Shown here piece by piece: positions 1 through 4,943 of a stretch of 5,825 nucleotides of DNA. The notes beneath the pieces were generated by a model. The model saw only the letters and a list, made by a program, of their open reading frames with translations, was not told where the DNA came from and ran no database searches. Both the position numbers and the translations under genes were made by a program. Each line of letters opens with the position of its first letter. Position 1 is the stretch's first letter. Source of the stretch: Desulfonatronospira sp. (GTDB taxonomy: Bacteria > Desulfobacterota > Desulfovibrionia > Desulfovibrionales > Desulfonatronovibrionaceae); NCBI GenBank assembly GCA_007127015.1, contig SLAE01000146.1, positions 1-5,825 on the forward strand, given 5' to 3'.

Positions 1-4
1 AGGG

Positions 5-33
5 TTGACATGGTTTCTATACTTCCCTAAATA
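5..33 (+). promoter_or_regulatory. Candidate sigma70-type promoter upstream of trxA
   Basis: A perfect -35 hexamer TTGACA lies at 5-10. At 17-nt spacing the -10 position (28-33) reads TAAATA, which is only a 3/6 match. A better -10-like word, TATACT (18-23, 5/6), is too close to serve this -35; its own -35 would lie before the window starts. A promoter for the trxA-trxB operon is likely here, but the exact elements are uncertain. Confidence 0.35.
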
Positions 34-80
34 TTCTTAATAAGGATATAAGCCGGTAATCAATAAATTCCAGCATAAAC

Positions 81-95
81 AAGGAGATCATGATG
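81..95 (+). promoter_or_regulatory. Shine-Dalgarno and double ATG deciding the trxA start
   Basis: AAGGAG at 81-86 is followed by two consecutive in-frame ATG codons, at 90 and 93. The spacing is 3 nt to the first and 6 nt to the second. The second fits normal ribosome spacing better, so the mature start may be Met at 93 (105 aa) rather than at 90 (106 aa). Confidence 0.7.
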
Positions 96-410
96 CCAAA
101 CCCAGTTACTGACAACAACTTTGAAACAGAAGTGCTTAAAAGCGAACTGCCGGTTCTGGTGGATTTCTGGGCTCCGTGGTGCGGACCGTGCAGAGCCATT
201 GCCCCGGTCGTGGAGGAACTGTCCCAGGAATACACCGGCCGGATCAAGGTGGTGAAGATGAATGTTGATGAGAACCCTTCAACACCCAGCAAATATGGCA
301 TAAGAGCCATTCCTACGCTTATCCTCTACAAGGGGGGCGACGTTCTGGAACAGGTCACCGGCGCAGTGTCCAAAGCCAATCTCAAGCAGATGATCGACAA
401 GGCCGTATAA
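90..410 (+). CDS. trxA: Thioredoxin
   Basis: This is a classical small cytoplasmic thioredoxin, 106 aa from the first ATG, the usual family length. The redox motif WCGPC is at residues 30-34, and the buried aspartate conserved before it is D25 in VDFWAPW. The conserved cis-proline loop is IPTL, with P75, and the C-terminal G-x-V-S-K helix region is present. There is no signal peptide, so it acts in the cytoplasm as a dithiol donor for enzymes such as reductases and peroxidases. The start at 93 may be the real one because its spacing from AAGGAG is better. trxB begins 3 nt after the stop, so the two should be co-transcribed and translationally coupled, and the reductase next door is the obvious electron donor. 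The identity is clear; the in vivo targets cannot be read from sequence. Confidence 0.96.
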   Translation: MMPNPVTDNNFETEVLKSELPVLVDFWAPWCGPCRAIAPVVEELSQEYTGRIKVVKMNVDENPSTPSKYGIRAIPTLILYKGGDVLEQVTGAVSKANLKQMIDKAV

Positions 411-413
411 AGC

Positions 414-1370
414 ATGAAAAAATACCAAAGCGTGGTGGTGGGGGGTGGTCCGGCAGGGATTACGGCAGCCCTCTACCTTTTGCGTGGAGGGCTGAAGATT
501 GCCTGGGTGGAAAAACTTGCGCCCGGAGGACAGGTCCTTATGACGGAAACCATCGGCAACTATCCGGGATTTCCTCAAGGAGTAAAGGGCTTCGAACTCA
601 TCGACCTCTTCACCGCTCATCTGAATGATTTCGATTATGATAAATACAGGGATGAAGTGCAGAATATCCAGATCGGCGAAAACGAACATCGCATAAAGCT
701 TTCTGAAGATTGGATACAGACAGACACTGCGATCATCTGTTCCGGCGCTTCCTGGAAAAAGCTGGGCATACCCGGTGAAAACAGGCTGAACGGCAGGGGA
801 GTGTCCTACTGCGCTCTTTGCGACGGCAACTTTTTTCGGGATCAGGAAATTGCCTGCATCGGCGGCGGGGATACCGCTCTGGAAGAATCTCTGTACCTGT
901 CCAAGCTGGTCAAAAAAATTTATCTGATTCACCGCAGGGACGCATTCAGAGCTTCCAAAATTTACCAGGACAAAGTCATCGCCAACCCGAAAATTGAAAT
1001 TCTTTATGACACAATACCTAAAGAATTTGTTGGCCAGCATAACCTGGAGAGCCTGACTCTGGTGAATCTGAAAACCAAAAAAACATCGAGTCTGAAAGTC
1101 AGCGGTGCTTTCGTGTTCATCGGATTGAAACCTGAAAACATGTTTTTGCCCGATGAAATTAAAACCGATGCTTTTGGATTCGTAATAACCGATATCGAAA
1201 TGCGTACCAATATTCCGGGAATATTCGCGGCCGGAGATATCCGTTCAAAAGTCTGCCGACAGATAAGTACGGCAGTGGGAGACGGAGCAACCGCAGCTCA
1301 AAATGCCCAGATTTATCTGGAGCAGACTCCGGTTAACCATATCAACGGGCAAACAAACAGCGGACCTTGA
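414..1370 (+). CDS. trxB: Thioredoxin reductase (NADPH, FAD)
   Basis: This low-molecular-weight thioredoxin reductase (318 aa, normal length) transfers electrons from NADPH through FAD and a redox disulfide to thioredoxin. The N-terminal FAD-binding Rossmann motif is GGGPAG (residues 10-15). The catalytic pair is CALC followed by D137 (C133, C136), a slight variant of the common CATCD. The NAD(P)H-binding motif GGGDTALEE starts at 150. HRRDAFRA (173-180) carries the paired arginines that the family uses to hold the NADPH 2'-phosphate, so NADPH rather than NADH is expected. The second FAD contact is AAGDIR (272-277). It starts 3 nt after trxA; only a weak AAGG lies 11 nt upstream, so coupling to trxA translation is likely. 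No clear intrinsic terminator follows: ACCC/GGGT at 1378-1396 is only 4 bp. Confidence 0.96.
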   Translation: MKKYQSVVVGGGPAGITAALYLLRGGLKIAWVEKLAPGGQVLMTETIGNYPGFPQGVKGFELIDLFTAHLNDFDYDKYRDEVQNIQIGENEHRIKLSEDWIQTDTAIICSGASWKKLGIPGENRLNGRGVSYCALCDGNFFRDQEIACIGGGDTALEESLYLSKLVKKIYLIHRRDAFRASKIYQDKVIANPKIEILYDTIPKEFVGQHNLESLTLVNLKTKKTSSLKVSGAFVFIGLKPENMFLPDEIKTDAFGFVITDIEMRTNIPGIFAAGDIRSKVCRQISTAVGDGATAAQNAQIYLEQTPVNHINGQTNSGP

Positions 1371-1452
1371 TCAATAAACCCATGCCTCTATAGGGTCTTC
1401 CTTCAAATGTTCATCAGAACCTTCTACTGCACAACCGGTCTCTGCTTCAGGC

Positions 1453-1469
1453 GATCATTTCAAATAATC
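1453..1469. repeat. Small dyad in the trxB-bamD spacer
   Basis: GAT-C-ATTT-C-AAAT-A-ATC is a 17-bp near-palindrome with one mismatched pair around a single central base. It lies about 27 nt upstream of the -35 hexamer proposed for bamD. It could be a weak operator or a chance palindrome; nothing else supports a function. Confidence 0.25.
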
Positions 1470-1495
1470 ACCGGATAGTCTGCAGATCATGGCTG

Positions 1496-1524
1496 TTGCG
1501 AGATGAAATTCTATGTGGCATAAT
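1496..1524 (+). promoter_or_regulatory. Promoter for bamD, extended -10 type
   Basis: The -35 TTGCGA (1496-1501, 4/6) and -10 CATAAT (1519-1524, 5/6) are separated by the ideal 17 nt. TGG directly before the -10 gives an extended -10 element. Transcription would start near 1531, leaving a leader of about 45 nt before the bamD ATG. This suggests that bamD is transcribed independently of trxAB, although read-through from trxB is not excluded. Confidence 0.6.
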
Positions 1525-1575
1525 AAAGATTATCTGAATTTTTATTAATGCCAATAAAATACCCATAAAGAAACC

Positions 1576-2301
1576 ATGCGAAAAATAATATTTTATCTTT
1601 TACTCATTTTGGCCCTTACGGCTCAGACAGGCTGCGCCTGGCTGCAGCGCGGACCTCAACCCCTGGAAGACACACCTCAGGAACTGGCTCAGGCGGGAAT
1701 GGATGCCATGGACCAGGAAAGATACAGGCTGGCCATTGAGCACTTTACAGCCCTGAGAGACCAGTATCCTTTCAGTCCGCATACCCCCATGGCAGAGGTG
1801 GCTTTGGGAGACGCGTACTACAAGGCCGGCAGATATGACGCGGCTATCACAGTATTTACGGACTTCATGGATATGAATCCGCGTCATGAATTGATCCCTT
1901 ATGTCCTGTTCAGGACCGGGCTTGCCCATTACAATAAATTCAGGTCAATTGACCGGCCTCAAAGAGATATGCAGCATGCCCTGGAATATTTCAGACGGAT
2001 CAAACAGGCCTATCCTGAATCTGAATATGCTGAATATGCGGATTACTATATGCTCCGGTGCCGGACTAGAATCGCCGAGCACGAGCTGCACATAGCCGAT
2101 TTTTACTGGCGTACCGGGCGTTATGGTTCGGCCTGGCAGAGGTATAAATATGTCGAGGATAATTTTTCCGATCTGCCTGAGATCGTGGAGTATGCTCAGG
2201 AAAGAGCCAGGACCAGCTATTTCAGGCATCAGGAAGAAGAATCCCAACAGAAAAGAGCCGCTGAACACGGCTCCTGGAAAAACTGGTTTGACTGGCTGTA
2301 G
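1576..2301 (+). CDS. bamD: Outer-membrane assembly lipoprotein BamD
   Basis: BamD is the essential lipoprotein partner of BamA in the BAM complex, which inserts beta-barrel proteins into the outer membrane. The protein is 241 aa, close to the E. coli length. Residues 2-19 form a lipoprotein signal with the acylated cysteine at C20 (TAQTGC). The -3 residue is Q17, an unusual choice where Leu is typical. Tetratricopeptide-like helices follow from about residue 36, including GDAYYKAGRYDAAI. Two stretches are typical of BamD: the DRPQRDMQHALEYF segment (about 126-139) and the AEHELHIADFYWRTGRY segment (about 167-183). The ribosome site is weak (ATAAAG before ATG 1576). The gene has its own promoter and ends in a convergent gap facing mltD. 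A generic YfiO-family TPR lipoprotein is the only realistic alternative. Confidence 0.92.
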   Translation: MRKIIFYLLLILALTAQTGCAWLQRGPQPLEDTPQELAQAGMDAMDQERYRLAIEHFTALRDQYPFSPHTPMAEVALGDAYYKAGRYDAAITVFTDFMDMNPRHELIPYVLFRTGLAHYNKFRSIDRPQRDMQHALEYFRRIKQAYPESEYAEYADYYMLRCRTRIAEHELHIADFYWRTGRYGSAWQRYKYVEDNFSDLPEIVEYAQERARTSYFRHQEEESQQKRAAEHGSWKNWFDWL

Positions 2302-2323
2302 ATTCGGATTAAGAAATATGCCC

Positions 2324-2365
2324 CCGGTCGAAGACACTGGACCGGTTAATTATTTTGTATTTTTC
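2324..2365 (+). terminator. Candidate intrinsic terminator just after bamD
   Basis: CCGGTC (2324-2329) pairs perfectly with GACCGG (2340-2345) around a 10-nt loop. It is followed by a T-rich but interrupted tail (TTAATTATTTTG, then TATTTTT). It begins 22 nt after the bamD stop, so it is well placed as the first terminator, although the broken U-tract may make it leaky. Confidence 0.5.
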
Positions 2366-2404
2366 AGATGTGTTCGCAAAATGCCACGAGATTAAGATTT
2401 GAGT

Positions 2405-2436
2405 ATGGTTCTGCTCTGATAACCATTCGATTTTTT
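2405..2436 (+). terminator. Weak hairpin plus T6 in the bamD-mltD gap
   Basis: ATGGTT (2405-2410) pairs with AACCAT (2421-2426) across a 10-nt loop, and a run of six T follows at 2431-2436 after a 4-nt gap. The stem has only two G-C pairs, so termination activity is doubtful. It is listed because it sits between two better candidates. Confidence 0.25.
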
Positions 2437-2462
2437 CTACCAGGTCCTGAAGTCTGGCCCCC

Positions 2463-2501
2463 CCTGAGCCTGCAAAAACTTTTTGCAGGCTCAGGTTTTT
2501 T
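2463..2501 (+). terminator. Strong rho-independent terminator for bamD
   Basis: The left arm CCTGAGCCTGCAAAAA (2463-2478) and right arm (2480-2495) form a perfect 16-bp inverted repeat around a single C, followed by TTTTTT at 2496-2501. The T-tract exists only in the plus reading; in the minus reading the hairpin is followed by a run of G. It therefore terminates rightward transcription from bamD. Its last T is also the first base of the reverse-strand stop codon of mltD, so the hairpin protects mltD from antisense transcription. In mltD mRNA it forms a 3' hairpin without a U-tract. Confidence 0.88.
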
Positions 2502-4264
2502 CAATCCTGAATCCGGACCTCAAGTTCATCTCCTGGACGGATAACCTGTCCGCTGGAAATATTATTCCATACCTGGAGATCGCCGGGACATACCCCGTAC
2601 CTGGCCGCAATTGCCCACAGGGTATCACCTCTGCGCACCTGATAAACAGTTGTTCTCAAGCCCTGCTCACCGACTGCGTCTGAACCTGGAATGTTAAGTA
2701 CCTGACCTGGTCTGATGGTGTTGTTTCTGAGTCCGTTGGCGGCTGTCAAAGTCTTTACGTCCACGTTGAACTTTCTGGATATATCCCACAAAGTATCTCC
2801 CCGGGTCACCCGGTATGTGGTGGTAACCCTGGCGGCCTGACCTCCGCTTGAGGCCTGCACGCGGCCCGGGATATAAAGCATCTGTCCCGGTCTTATGGTA
2901 TTGCCGCTCAGCCCGTTGGCGGCTATCAAAGTCTGCATGTCAACCTTGAACTTTCTGGAAATATCCCACAAAGTGTCTCCCCTGCGCACTTCATAGTTGC
3001 CTCTGCTCTGGGCATAATCCATTGTGGATGCTGTATGACCGTGTTGTGAGCCGCTCGCGGGAACAATGACATACTGGCCTGGGCGCAGCAGGTCCGATCT
3101 TGTGTCGTTTAGATTTTTCAACACATTGATCGGGACCCCGAACTGCCTGGAAATCCTCCACCAGGAATCTCCACTGGACACCTGATAGCGGTGATAACCG
3201 GCAAATTCTCTTGCGGAGGGACTTTCCAGATAATTTGCCGCAGCTTTTGCCTTGCTCCGGGGAAGCATTATTTTCACCCGGGCATCTGAAGGGCTGACCT
3301 GTCTCCTGAATCCCGGATTATAATCTTTGAATTCATCCCAAGAAAGTCCTGCGGCACCGCTTAGAGCAAGCAGGTCGGTTCCCGGTCCGATCTCAAGCTC
3401 CTTAAAATCAGGGGCGGCATCCCAGTTGATCGGCTCAAATCCCAGCTCTTCAAGATTGCGCAGGATTTTCAGAATCGCCAGAAATTTTGGAACATAGTTC
3501 CTGGTTTCCTGCGCGAGATAAGGACCATTAATCAGATCGAAATAATTGTCGTGGCCGCTGCTTTGCAGCGCCCTGCCAACCCTGCCCTCGCCCGCGTTGT
3601 ACGCGGCCAGAGCCAGATACCAGCATCCGAAATCTCCGTAGAGTTTTTCCAGATAATCTGCAGCAGAATGCGTGGAAAGAAACGGATTCCTTCGTTCATC
3701 AAGCCACCAGTCCACTCTCAGGCCGTACATTCTTCCGGTTCCGGGCATAAACTGCCATATGCCCGCGGCGCCTGCCCGGGAGTAGGCTCTTGTGTTGAAG
3801 CCGCTTTCGGCAAAGGGCAGATATATAAGATCCAGAGGCAGACCCCTTTCCTCAAAGACGTCCCTGATATAAGGCAAAAATGTTTCTGAGCGTTTGAGCC
3901 AGATTTCAAAGGAGTTTCTGTATCGGTGAGTATAAAGTTTAAAATAATTTTCCATGGCCTGGGTTTCACGGGCGTCAAGCACAAAATCAAAGCAGGTTTC
4001 AGTCTCCAGGGCTTCCTTTTCAGCCTCTGTCAGGGGCTCATGCTCCAGATCGTCAATCTCGTCTTCAGTAATTTCATGCATATCCCTGCGAAAAAGACCC
4101 TCTGCGGTTTTTGCTTCAGGAGATATGCCCTGTTCAAAAAAATCATGGTGCTTCACTGTTTTCATGGGTTCCGATTCAGGAAGTACAGGTTTTTCTTTTG
4201 GAGCTGATGCGCAGGCTAGAAGCAGAAAAAAGGCCGGTAAAAGGATGAGCAGGCGTACAGGCAT
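2501..4264 (-). CDS. mltD: Membrane-bound lytic murein transglycosylase D-like lipoprotein with four LysM domains
   Basis: This enzyme cleaves the glycan strand between MurNAc and GlcNAc in the periplasm, leaving 1,6-anhydro-MurNAc ends. The lipoprotein signal ends in LLAC with C18 as the acylated residue; the next residue is Ala, so outer-membrane sorting is expected. An acidic linker (about 61-100) precedes the family-1 transglycosylase domain (about 135-265). Catalytic E153 is in FAESGFN, GAAGIWQFMPGTGR is at 165-178, and AYNAGEGRV is at 221-229. An MltD-type spacer (about 288-345, LSWDEFKDYNPGFRR) follows. Four peptidoglycan-binding LysM modules then occupy about 360-402, 424-467, 484-527 and 541-583. 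At 587 aa it is longer than E. coli MltD because of extra LysM copies. The start is supported by AAGGAG (plus strand 4273-4278) 8 nt upstream. It is divergent from rlmB, convergent with bamD, and has no clear terminator of its own. Confidence 0.93.
   Translation of the reverse strand: MPVRLLILLPAFFLLLACASAPKEKPVLPESEPMKTVKHHDFFEQGISPEAKTAEGLFRRDMHEITEDEIDDLEHEPLTEAEKEALETETCFDFVLDARETQAMENYFKLYTHRYRNSFEIWLKRSETFLPYIRDVFEERGLPLDLIYLPFAESGFNTRAYSRAGAAGIWQFMPGTGRMYGLRVDWWLDERRNPFLSTHSAADYLEKLYGDFGCWYLALAAYNAGEGRVGRALQSSGHDNYFDLINGPYLAQETRNYVPKFLAILKILRNLEELGFEPINWDAAPDFKELEIGPGTDLLALSGAAGLSWDEFKDYNPGFRRQVSPSDARVKIMLPRSKAKAAANYLESPSAREFAGYHRYQVSSGDSWWRISRQFGVPINVLKNLNDTRSDLLRPGQYVIVPASGSQHGHTASTMDYAQSRGNYEVRRGDTLWDISRKFKVDMQTLIAANGLSGNTIRPGQMLYIPGRVQASSGGQAARVTTTYRVTRGDTLWDISRKFNVDVKTLTAANGLRNNTIRPGQVLNIPGSDAVGEQGLRTTVYQVRRGDTLWAIAARYGVCPGDLQVWNNISSGQVIRPGDELEVRIQD
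2684..2815 (-). repeat. Tandem LysM-coding repeat, copy B (third LysM)
   Basis: This segment encodes residues 484-527 of the MltD-like protein. It aligns without gaps to the segment exactly 180 bp away at 2864-2995. The proteins share 34 of 44 residues, including the identical block RGDTLWDISRKF. DNA identity is obvious too, for example the shared run ATATCCCACAAAGT. It is an internal tandem duplication with a 60-codon period. Confidence 0.9.
2864..2995 (-). repeat. Tandem LysM-coding repeat, copy A (second LysM)
   Basis: This segment encodes residues 424-467, the upstream partner of the 180-bp-period duplication. The first LysM (about 360-402, with SWWRIS in place of TLWDIS) and the fourth (541-583) are much more diverged. 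The middle pair is therefore the youngest duplication, or is kept alike by gene conversion. Confidence 0.9.
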
Positions 4265-4356
4265 ATTAGGAACTCCTTCTGAAAGACAATTGAGTCGACT
4301 GTTAACCGCACAGAATTAGAGGTTTCGCATGACCGACTGATGCTGACAACAGGTTG

Positions 4357-4392
4357 TTATTAAACTGCAAGACATTTGGCAACAGTTAATAA
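4357..4392. repeat. Imperfect inverted repeat in the mltD leader region
   Basis: TTATTAAACTG (4357-4367) and CAGTTAATAA (4383-4392) form a 10-bp stem with one bulged A. A further CAA/TTG pairing lies inside, offset by an asymmetric internal loop. It is about 95 nt upstream of the mltD start codon, so it could fold in the mltD mRNA leader or act as a DNA site. The low G+C makes chance a real possibility. Confidence 0.35.
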
Positions 4393-4405
4393 GCCTGCTT
4401 CTCAT

Positions 4406-4420
4406 TGATAATAATTGATA
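4406..4420. promoter_or_regulatory. Fur-like palindrome
   Basis: TGATAATAATTGATA matches the 7-1-7 Fur consensus TGATAATNATTATCA at all seven left-arm positions and four of seven right-arm positions. It overlaps the weak minus-strand -10 word proposed for mltD, so occupancy could repress that gene. In DNA this AT-rich such a match can arise by chance, and neither flanking gene is a typical iron-regulated gene. Confidence 0.25.
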
Positions 4421-4442
4421 TTCATAAGCATATAACTGACAA
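4415..4442 (-). promoter_or_regulatory. Weak candidate promoter for mltD
   Basis: Reading the minus strand, TTGTCA (4442-4437, 5/6 to the -35 consensus) is followed after 16 nt by TATCAA (4420-4415, 4/6 to the -10). Transcription would start near 4408 and give a leader of about 144 nt. Another -10-like word, TCTAAT (4320-4315, 5/6), lies nearer the gene but has no recognisable -35. The true mltD promoter is unresolved. Confidence 0.25.
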
Positions 4443-4478
4443 GTATTTGATTTTTAAAATTATTTTATGCATAAAAAC

Positions 4479-4514
4479 TTGATCGTAATAAGAATTACAA
4501 TCAACCTGATTGTA
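4479..4514. repeat. Overlapping dyads made of three TGATYGTA units
   Basis: TGATCGTA (4480-4487), its near-complement TACAATCA (4496-4503) and TGATTGTA (4507-4514) lie within 36 bp. The second and third form a perfect 8-bp palindrome with centre ACC. The first and second belong to a 26-bp dyad at 4479-4504 in which 10 of 11 pairs match around centre AAGA. The two dyads share the middle arm, so only one can form as a hairpin at a time. As DNA, this is three copies of one half-site, as expected for a cooperative repressor. It overlaps a TATAAT word at 4513-4518. Confidence 0.5.
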
Positions 4515-4535
4515 TAATCAAATTATCAATTCAAA

Positions 4536-4562
4536 TTAACATGCCCTCTAAGTTGTTATAAT
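4536..4562 (+). promoter_or_regulatory. Weak candidate rightward promoter inside the AT-rich gap
   Basis: TTAACA (4536-4541, 5/6) and a perfect TATAAT (4557-4562) are separated by 15 nt, shorter than ideal. If active, RNA would start near 4569 and run into the hairpin at 4620-4642, making a transcript of roughly 75 nt. AT-rich DNA often produces such words by chance. Confidence 0.25.
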
Positions 4563-4619
4563 AAAAGACAAAAATATGATTCAGACTTTATCGCCAAGTT
4601 TTTAAAAAAATTTTATGTT

Positions 4620-4642
4620 CAGGAGGTGAAAATCCTGTTTTT
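4620..4642 (+). terminator. Terminator-like hairpin with a Shine-Dalgarno in the stem-loop
   Basis: CAGGA (4620-4624) pairs with TCCTG (4633-4637) around the 8-nt loop GGTGAAAA and is followed directly by TTTTT (4638-4642). The stem is short (5 bp, three G-C pairs). AGGAGGTG (4621-4628) is a perfect complement to the 3' end of 16S rRNA, but no usable ATG, GTG or TTG gene starts after it. It could be a weak terminator of a small RNA or a leftover of a decayed gene. Confidence 0.35.
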
Positions 4643-4685
4643 AAAAATCATCACAAATGTCAAAATATCAGCTTAATATTAGATG

Positions 4686-4716
4686 TTGACATTCCTGCTT
4701 TACAACTTTTCATAAT
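4686..4716 (+). promoter_or_regulatory. Candidate promoter for rlmB
   Basis: A perfect -35 TTGACA (4686-4691) and -10 CATAAT (4711-4716, 5/6) are separated by 19 nt, at the long end of the tolerated range. Transcription would start near 4723, giving rlmB an unusually long leader of about 238 nt. No better-spaced pair was found nearer the gene. Confidence 0.4.
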
Positions 4717-4743
4717 ACAAAAAGACATATAGCACAGATAACC

Positions 4744-4779
4744 AAAATGAAATCTGAAAAAAAAAAATGTAATCTGAAA
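4744..4779. repeat. 16-bp direct repeat at 20-bp spacing
   Basis: AAAATGAAATCTGAAA (4744-4759) and AAAATGTAATCTGAAA (4764-4779) differ at one position and start exactly 20 bp apart, about two helical turns. They are joined by an A11 run (4757-4767). A small hairpin, AAATACA (4777-4783) with TGTATTT (4788-4794), overlaps the end of the second copy. They would lie in the leader of rlmB if the promoter at 4686-4716 is used. Confidence 0.6.
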
Positions 4780-4902
4780 TACAAATATGTATTTTTAGAT
4801 AATGAGCAAATAAACTATGACATAATTAATTGTGCGTTTTACTGCAAAAAATACTTATTCCGGGAGCTTATTAACAGTTAACTTTGTGACTTATTGCTGT
4901 TC

Positions 4903-4943
4903 TCCAGGCTCTGGACCTTGATTGGCGATGAAAGGATCCAGGG
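4903..4943 (+). promoter_or_regulatory. Mutually exclusive hairpins in the rlmB leader
   Basis: TCCAG at 4903-4907 can pair with CTGGA at 4911-4915 (5 bp, 3-nt loop). The same CTGGA, extended to 4909-4915, can instead pair with TCCAGGG at 4937-4943 (7 bp with one G-U, 21-nt loop). The second structure would hide AGGG (4940-4943), the ribosome site of a short upstream ORF. The arrangement is visible; any switching role is inference. Confidence 0.3.

Noticed and set aside
279..1040. A 253-codon open frame on the minus strand opposite trxA and trxB.
   Set aside because: It overlaps two clear thioredoxin-system genes and has no recognisable motif; it is a reading-frame shadow.
1378..1396. ACCC/GGGT hairpin as a terminator of the trxAB operon.
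   Set aside because: The stem is only 4 bp with an 11-nt loop, and no T-tract follows.
4405..4529. TTGAT/ATCAA words read as FNR/CRP-type operators.
   Set aside because: The FNR consensus needs TTGAT and ATCAA separated by 4 nt; the closest facing pair here is 16 nt apart, so the words do not make standard FNR sites.
4635..4676. A 14-codon reading frame starting at CTG just after the perfect Shine-Dalgarno at 4621-4628.
   Set aside because: The start codon is very rare, the peptide is tiny and AT-driven, and the SD sits in a stable-looking hairpin; no family is recognisable.
4381..4860. The AT-rich region as a replication origin with an unwinding element.
   Set aside because: No TTATCCACA-like DnaA boxes were seen on either strand, and the neighbouring genes are not typical of an origin.
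4299..4882. CTGTTAA (4299-4305) and TTAACAG (4871-4877) as terminal inverted repeats of a small mobile element around the AT island.
   Set aside because: Seven base pairs over 570 bp is expected by chance in AT-rich DNA, no flanking target duplication was seen, and the right copy is part of a local TTAACAGTTAA palindrome.
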